Below are positions 61,431 through 64,000 of a DNA stretch of 64,000 nt, piece after piece. The notes below the pieces were generated by a model, which saw nothing but the letters and a program-made list of their open reading frames with translations, did not search any database and was not told where the DNA came from. The DNA is from Spongilla lacustris (lineage: Eukaryota > Porifera > Demospongiae > Spongillida > Spongillidae). Location: NCBI GenBank assembly GCA_949361645.1, contig OX442415.1:29539128-29603127 (forward strand), read 5' to 3'. The position numbers were made by a program, and so were the translations under genes. Position 1 is the stretch's first letter, and every line of letters starts with the position of its first letter.

Positions 61431-61486
<56 letters not shown>
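61330..61486. repeat. (GT)n followed by (AAT)n microsatellites
   Basis: A ~78-base GT tract at 61331-61408 is followed by ATTAT-rich DNA and (AAT)n at 61438-61486. The long open frame that spans them and joins the retrotransposon frame is a coincidence of the repeats. Confidence 0.95.
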
Positions 61487-61487
<1 letters not shown>

Positions 61488-62189
61488 GCTCCTCATGCCA
61501 GTTCTTGGCTTTCAGTTGTCCCCTCGGTGGGTTTGGGCTTGCATCTTGATCCAGCCGAGTACCAAATTGCAGTGTTGTGGTGGCTAGGTATGAACTCTTC
61601 TATTCAATCAGTGTGCCCATTCTGCCCCGATATCACTTTGGATCCTCTCGGACATCATGCGGTATCATGCAGACATGGTGGGGACGTTGTCATCAGACAC
61701 AATCGCCTGCGAAACATCTTTGCAGAGTTTTGTCGTCGTGCTCACCTATCTGTAAGAGTGGAGGTTGGTCAAGGCCTTTCAAGAGTCCAGAGTAACTCCC
61801 GTCCAGCTGATGTGCTAGTCGATGCATGGGAAAGGGCGAAGCCAGCAGCCTTCGATGTTACTGTTACCTCCCCACTCACTCCTGCCACTTTGCATGACGC
61901 GTGTAATTCAGCAGGTGTTGCAGCTCACAAAGCAGAGTGCCGAAAGCACTCTTCCAATGACCCGAAGTGTCAGGAGCTAGGGTGGGTATGCGTTCCTCTG
62001 GCAGTGGAATCGTATGGGAACTGGGGTAAAGAGGCCCAGAACACCTTCGCTAGACTAGCTTCCACCCTCTCAATCTCCCTGCACTGCCCCAAGGCAAAGG
62101 TCCTGACAGAGATTTATGGGCGGTTGAATACTTCATTAGTGAGGTCAGTAGCTAGGGCAATCCTGTCTAGAAGATGCGTTCCAGGTTAA
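61487..62189 (+). CDS. RLE non-LTR retrotransposon C-terminal endonuclease region (5' truncated)
   Basis: Open for ~234 codons from the end of the microsatellite to TAA 62187. It begins APHASSWLSVVPSVGLGLHL. It then shows the zinc-knuckle-like CPFC...GHHAVSC followed by RHNRLRN, then RPADVLVDAWERAKPAAFDV leading to TVTSP, and finally LGWVCVPLAVESYGNWGKEA. This order (CCHC knuckle, RHN, RPD...D) is that of the restriction-like endonuclease at the C-terminus of R2/R4-type non-LTR retrotransposons, which nicks target DNA for target-primed reverse transcription. The reverse transcriptase is missing; the element is truncated exactly at the (AAT)n tract. Confidence 0.8.
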
Positions 62190-62408
62190 AGAGTGTAGCT
62201 TTAGAGTGGAACTGTACATACAGTACATACATAGTTTACATGTAGTCTAATGATATGTAATAACTAATACTGCTGCTGTATTTGCCGTATGATCAATGAA
62301 TTATAAATAAATACATACATACAATACAGGTTCTTGCATAAGTATAGAATCCATAATTCAAGAGATAGAAATGAATTATCCACATGTGAAATATTATAAA
62401 AGGACCAA

Positions 62409-63170
62409 CTATTCTACTATATAGGGAAGTCCCATCCCATCAGCCATATCCATCGCACTCCTCCATCTGATACGAGATCCCCGGAGACACAAATCAGTGG
62501 CTCTTATGATTGCAAACGACAAACTGGCCCTCAGCCATCCCATCACTTCTCCATAGGACTTTCCCCATTTCATGCAGATGTACTCAGAGAGGTGTTTAAG
62601 ATAGTTGGTTGCTTCACATCCCAAGGCACCATCAACTGACACCACAAATGGTGTAAATGAGGCTCGTCTAGCAATAGCTGCATTGTTGTATTTTTTCTTT
62701 TTTTCTGTTTCAGCTGATGCTAGGACTGCTGCCACACTTCTTTGAACATGAGAGGGTGCATCGGTGTCTATCACACGTACATCAAAAAGTGCTTGAGCCT
62801 GAGGCTGCCAGACCCCTCGTACACCAAGATCAGCTATTAAGGAGGGTTCACCTGTTACTTCACATGCCTCTTGTATCACTGGTTCCCTGATAATGTCCTT
62901 ATAAACAATAGATGACAGGTCACCAAGAGTGTCTCTTACTTCATTGTGGCGTCTGGTTATGAGACCTCCTTTCTTACAATCCAGGGCATGTTCATAGCTA
63001 AAGGCTGCACCACATCCATCACATATTGCTGGCATCTTCAAAAAAGGTCTATGATATCTGACTGTTAAAGCATCACGAAACTCGGTAGCAGAAAGATCAA
63101 AATGATGATCTGTGGTAGGTATCACTGTTAACCATGTAGATGTTTTAAATGTGATTGCTGTATGATGCTT
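62409..63170 (-). CDS. Second RLE non-LTR retrotransposon C-terminus, minus strand
   Basis: The minus-strand frame is open from about 63160 (FKTSTWLTVIPTTDHHFDLS) to its stop at 62409. It contains CDGCGAAFSYEHALDCKKGG, LITRRHNEVRDTLGDL, PSLIADLGVRGVWQPQ, ALFDVRVIDTDAPSH and SFTPFVVSVDGALGCEA, the endonuclease region of a different RLE lineage from that at 61487. GTG 63123-63125 is not a real start; the frame is a truncated interior. On its own strand it is preceded by (ATT)n at 63177-63191. No internal stop is seen. Confidence 0.78.
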   Translation of the reverse strand, partial: KHHTAITFKTSTWLTVIPTTDHHFDLSATEFRDALTVRYHRPFLKMPAICDGCGAAFSYEHALDCKKGGLITRRHNEVRDTLGDLSSIVYKDIIREPVIQEACEVTGEPSLIADLGVRGVWQPQAQALFDVRVIDTDAPSHVQRSVAAVLASAETEKKKKYNNAAIARRASFTPFVVSVDGALGCEATNYLKHLSEYICMKWGKSYGEVMGWLRASLSFAIIRATDLCLRGSRIRWRSAMDMADGMGLPYIVE

Positions 63171-63191
63171 TTATTTTAATAATAATAATAA

Positions 63192-63677
63192 TTTTACGCG
63201 CGCGGTTGTACTTCGAGTCTAATCAACTTACTACCTTCACTCCTTGGAGCAAGCTCTTACCTCTACGATTGGTACGTGTAGGCTGGCTACCTCACGCTAC
63301 TTGCCATCGCTAGCCAAAGCCACGATGCTGATCATGACAACCAACTTTTACTCTCGTGGTGCGCACGCATTGGAACTACTCTGTACTTGGAAAACGTTTG
63401 GTGACGAGAAGGAGACAGTGAGCTCGGAAGGGAGTGTGAAAGGCGATTTTTCGCTGAATAGCTCGATCCGTGGAAGAGCAAGTTATCTGTCGAATTCGCG
63501 GTCAAGGGCTGCCATGGATCCTGATTTCACAAACCATGTGGTGTCTGCGACCGCTAGACTGGGCGCTTCCGAGTCGGGGAAGTGACATAGTGTGTGCACT
63601 GTGAGAGGATGTAGTTGCTGTCAGGTAGTTTTTCTTAGTTTCTGGTAGTTGTAACGTCATGTATGAGAGGACATTTA

Positions 63678-63709
<32 letters not shown>

Positions 63710-63715
63710 AACTGT
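63192..63715. other. Unassigned, with one open frame
   Basis: The plus-strand frame 63244-63585 is open for 113 codons and ends MDPDFTNHVVSATARLGASE before its stop. It could be a gene fragment; no motif is recognised. (ATT)n follows at 63679-63707. Confidence 0.3.
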
Positions 63716-63723
63716 CAAATATA

Positions 63724-63759
<36 letters not shown>
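63724..63759. repeat. (AAT)n microsatellite
   Basis: About 12 units, directly upstream of a reverse transcriptase fragment. Confidence 0.95.
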
Positions 63760-63760
<1 letters not shown>

Positions 63761-64000
63761 CCTTCAACATGGTATCAAGACAGGCTATCCTGGATGAATG
63801 TGCTACCTTTTTCCCAGAAATCCTACCCTGGGTTGTTTGGTGCTATGGGACCCACCCTCTCCTCTGGCATCCTCAAGGTCAACTATTCTCTGAATTGGGT
63901 GTGCAGCAGGGAGACCCTTTGGGACCTTTGTTGTTCTCTCTTGTTCTGCAGAAACTGGCAGCCAGTATTGATGCTGATGATGAGTGCATTGACCTCCTGT
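63757..64000 (+). CDS. Non-LTR retrotransposon reverse transcriptase fragment
   Basis: Open to the window edge. It begins NAFNMVSRQAILDE, the NAFN box that follows the first catalytic Asp of reverse transcriptase motif A. It continues with GVQQGDPLGPLLFSLVLQKL, the motif preceding the YxDD box. The element therefore starts within motif A, exactly at the (AAT)n tract, and continues beyond the window. It may belong to the same family as the fragment at 61487. Confidence 0.88.

Noticed and set aside
61230..61486. Extension of the retrotransposon frame upstream through (GT)n and (AAT)n
   Set aside because: The Cys-Val and Ile runs are microsatellite translations; the true homology starts at 61487.

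Overview
The window is from an invertebrate animal nuclear genome. I see multi-exon genes with short GT-AG introns, one-repeat ankyrin exons, four or more superfamilies of decayed DNA transposons, RLE-type non-LTR retrotransposon ends, long (ACAT)n arrays, poly-G/C tracts and a 200-N scaffold gap. An early-branching marine metazoan (sponge or cnidarian) fits the transposase families I recognise, but the species is inference. No rRNA, tRNA or CRISPR array was recognised.

Layout. 1-11.6 kb is a nest of elements. A hAT transposase gene is split by an ~8.1 kb insertion (641-8736) with imperfect terminal inverted repeats. That insertion carries a spliced DDE-like transposase gene and a second small spliced gene encoding a chromodomain protein. 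Downstream, a hAT tail joined to fragments of a Mutator-like gene occurs twice. 14.4-16.7 kb holds a longer copy of the Mutator-like gene on the minus strand, broken by one stop codon. 17-25.5 kb is a mosaic of segmental duplications, an inverted repeat, (ACAT)n arrays, a LINE tail with zinc fingers and a fold-back MITE. 26.4-30.5 kb carries an ankyrin-repeat gene with tandemly duplicated 99-bp exons.

31.3-56.7 kb is the most unusual part. Element A (31829-47659, 15.8 kb) has ~480-bp terminal inverted repeats starting GGGACAGTTTCCG. It encodes a 928-aa zinc-finger transposase-like protein and, on the same strand, a 12-exon gene for a 356-aa RING + tandem-BRCT protein that looks like a miniature BRCA1. 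It also holds a 7-kb satellite with a 20-bp unit. Twelve bases away lies element B (47672-56265), an 8.6-kb near-perfect palindrome with related ends. The same ~460-bp sequence, containing a TIL-like cysteine-rich ORF, flanks the A+B block in inverted orientation.

56.7-64 kb contains ends of RLE-type non-LTR retrotransposons, each next to an (AAT)n or (ATT)n microsatellite, plus several unexplained repeat arrays. The central hypothesis is that element A is a large DNA transposon that acquired an intron-containing BRCA1-like gene. Exon joins reported here are my own reading of splice sites and frame; none is supported by RNA data.
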